Below the pieces are notes generated by a model. The model did no database searches and had not been told where the DNA came from. It worked only from the letters and a program-made list of their open reading frames with translations. A stretch of DNA of 27,419 bases from Pleurobrachia bachei (taxonomy: Eukaryota > Ctenophora > Tentaculata > Cydippida > Pleurobrachiidae). Made by a program: the position numbers and the translations under genes. The stretch covers positions 2,677 to 30,095 of the forward strand of contig AVPN01000058.1 of the NCBI GenBank assembly GCA_000695325.1, written 5' to 3'. Positions 26,173-27,419 of the stretch are shown here, piece by piece (the first letter of the stretch is position 1; every line of letters begins with the position of its first letter).

Positions 26173-26225
26173 TACTACCAGGTTAACGCCCCCAAATAGT
26201 GCCATCTCCATGCTCTAGTCGAGCC

Positions 26226-27419
26226 CTACCACAACTGATCTTCCATGATATTCCGAGTACTCCGCCTAGTCCAAATAATTTCATCGTCGTACTGAGTGCC
26301 CTGGTTAGTCCCCCAAGGATCTTCAACGACGTGCTGATTGTCTTGACTAGTCACCCAAGGATCTGCATTGTCGTACCCAGGGCCCTGCCTAATCCCCCAA
26401 TCGGCCCCAATCCCCCAATCACCTCCAGTTTCCTGCCTAGCATCTTCAAAGACGTGCTGAGTATCCTGTCTAGCGCCCCTAGCATCTTCAAAGACGTGCT
26501 GACCAGTGTCCTGCCTAGTCACCCAAGGACCTCCAGTACCATGCCACAAATGATCTTCAAAGACTTGCCTAGCATCTCCAATGTTGTGCTGAATGCCCTG
26601 CATTCCCCAAGCAGTTTCAGTGTCCCAAGGAGCTCGATTGTTGTCTACATTACTCCTACCACTCTCCTGCCCTCTGCGCCCTCTAGCTCCTCTAGCCCCT
26701 CTAGCCCCTCTAGCCCCTCTGCGCCCTCTAGCCCCTCTTCTCTGCCCTCGCGAGGTAGTATTGCCTACAGTGCCGTCTCTACTGCCCAAACCACCCTCTT
26801 GTATTTGAACAACCTGTTCTGGCGTGATCGAAGGATTGGGAGGTGTCATTTGCACCAGGGAGAAAGTAGCAAACAAAGATCCGAGATCCTCATTGGACAG
26901 TGAAGCTTGAAGAGTTTCAACCAAGTTTTTATAAACTTCAGTATCCTCTTGGAAACAACGAGTTAACGGTCTGGCCTTAAGAAACATTTTTTCTACCACA
27001 CTTAGCTGTACTGGAGGGATTTTGCTCTTGATAATGGCGGTGAGCCACTCGTAAACGACCGGAGTTGACGTTTCAGCCAGGGAGAGGCACATGTCTGCAT
27101 AAACCAGATCCTGTTTGTTAGGGTCACGGGAGAGGTACTCATCGATAAGGGCCAACCTGAGTGAAGGTAACTTCCTCAATTTGGAGTTGAGACCAGCCAG
27201 CAGGTCTTTGTTGTTCCTCTCCTTGAGGATGTACCCAGCTTCTTGAAACGCAAACCAAGCCACATCTAAAGATCCTTCAGTCATATTGAAACACAAATCC
27301 GTGTAAAACTTGAGGCACTCCTTTACCATCCAATCCACTTTGAAAACAGAACTGAGTTTGTTAACCTCCCTGAAGGTTTCCATGGTGAGAACGACGTTGC
27401 CAGAGTAACAGGATTCTAC
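26226..27419 (-). CDS. BTB/BACK-type protein with Arg-Gly-Ala repeat, N-terminus off the window
   Basis: The frame is open from the right edge to TAG at 26228-26226. The edge sequence reads ESCYSGNVVLTMETFREVNK, which looks like the end of a BTB fold, so the Met at 27383 is probably internal. Next come SSVFKVDWMVKECLKFYTDL and QEAGYILKERNNKDL (BACK-like helices), then a helical region to about 26850. A low-complexity stretch follows (GARGRRGARGARGARG near 26700). The C-terminus has degenerate repeats: QHVFEDARGARQDT, QHVFEDARQET, QHVVEDPWGTNQGT, NIMEDQLW. BTB proteins often act as Cullin-3 adaptors (family knowledge). A copy of the last ~110 bases of this gene sits at 24500-24610. Confidence 0.7.
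   Translation of the reverse strand, partial: VESCYSGNVVLTMETFREVNKLSSVFKVDWMVKECLKFYTDLCFNMTEGSLDVAWFAFQEAGYILKERNNKDLLAGLNSKLRKLPSLRLALIDEYLSRDPNKQDLVYADMCLSLAETSTPVVYEWLTAIIKSKIPPVQLSVVEKMFLKARPLTRCFQEDTEVYKNLVETLQASLSNEDLGSLFATFSLVQMTPPNPSITPEQVVQIQEGGLGSRDGTVGNTTSRGQRRGARGRRGARGARGARGARGRRGQESGRSNVDNNRAPWDTETAWGMQGIQHNIGDARQVFEDHLWHGTGGPWVTRQDTGQHVFEDARGARQDTQHVFEDARQETGGDWGIGADWGIRQGPGYDNADPWVTSQDNQHVVEDPWGTNQGTQYDDEIIWTRRSTRNIMEDQLW

Larger units (their letters stand above)
23099..26299. repeat. Tandem duplication of the receptor 5' end with the BTB gene 3' tail
   Basis: 23099-24610 and 24611-26299 are direct repeats offset by about 1514 bases at the exons. At 24610/24611 BTB coding sequence (GTACTGAGTG) runs directly into the left end of the next unit (ATCGAAGAATAAAAC), which places the crossover between the BTB 3' end and the receptor gene. 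The right unit alone carries the 172-bp MITE. Identity is high except for four complemented blocks and small changes. Confidence 0.8.

Noticed and set aside
26199-26903. Plus-strand 234-residue Pro/Ser-rich ORF
   Set aside because: It mirrors the low-complexity minus-strand BTB gene; no start context, domain or splice support.

Overview
The window is a piece of an invertebrate animal genome from a draft assembly. It contains a 44-base run of N, several single-base frame slips at short homopolymers, and several local duplications. Genes are split by short GT-AG introns. The domains are metazoan: C-type lectin, immunoglobulin, F5/8 type C (discoidin), cathepsin L, a rhodopsin-like receptor and BTB/BACK. 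I cannot name the species; an early-branching animal is a guess only.

Reading splice sites and phases by eye, most of the minus strand from about 25430 down past base 1 can be joined into one large receptor gene. Its order is signal peptide (25430-25376), C-type-lectin-like domain 1 (25259-22536), C-type-lectin-like domain 2 (22376 plus a cassette at 19487-19036 or 17478-16975), Ig-like domains (18940-5398), a single transmembrane helix (5174-5035) and a Tyr/Ser/Pro-rich tail (2201 to beyond 1). Phases agree at nearly every junction. The exceptions are two one-base slips (22674-22536 and 13066-12913).

Four exon blocks are tandemly duplicated: the 5' end (23.1-24.6 / 24.6-26.3 kb), the lectin/Ig cassette (16.2-18.2 / 18.4-20.3 kb), an Ig-pair cassette (9.6-11.1 / 11.2-12.8 kb), and a block with a nested discoidin gene (5.8-7.3 / 7.3-8.8 kb). 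The two lectin/Ig cassettes differ at about 35 bases, all silent.

Other genes lie inside introns of the receptor: a small secreted peptide (plus strand, 2726-3296), a decayed cathepsin L (3570-4687), the discoidin gene pair, and a plus-strand rhodopsin-like receptor with in-frame stops (20270-21553). A separate BTB/BACK gene with an Arg-Gly-Ala repeat enters from the right edge (26226 to beyond 27419).

Three structural signals stand out. A ~110-bp palindromic repeat with a central CACGTG occurs eight times, each time just inside an intron next to the splice donor. TA-flanked pogo-like MITEs occur, one with its empty site preserved in the sister duplicate. At least five blocks of 49-50 bases in one duplicate are the exact complement of the sister copy without reversal, which ordinary inversion cannot produce and which most likely is a data artefact that breaks real exons.
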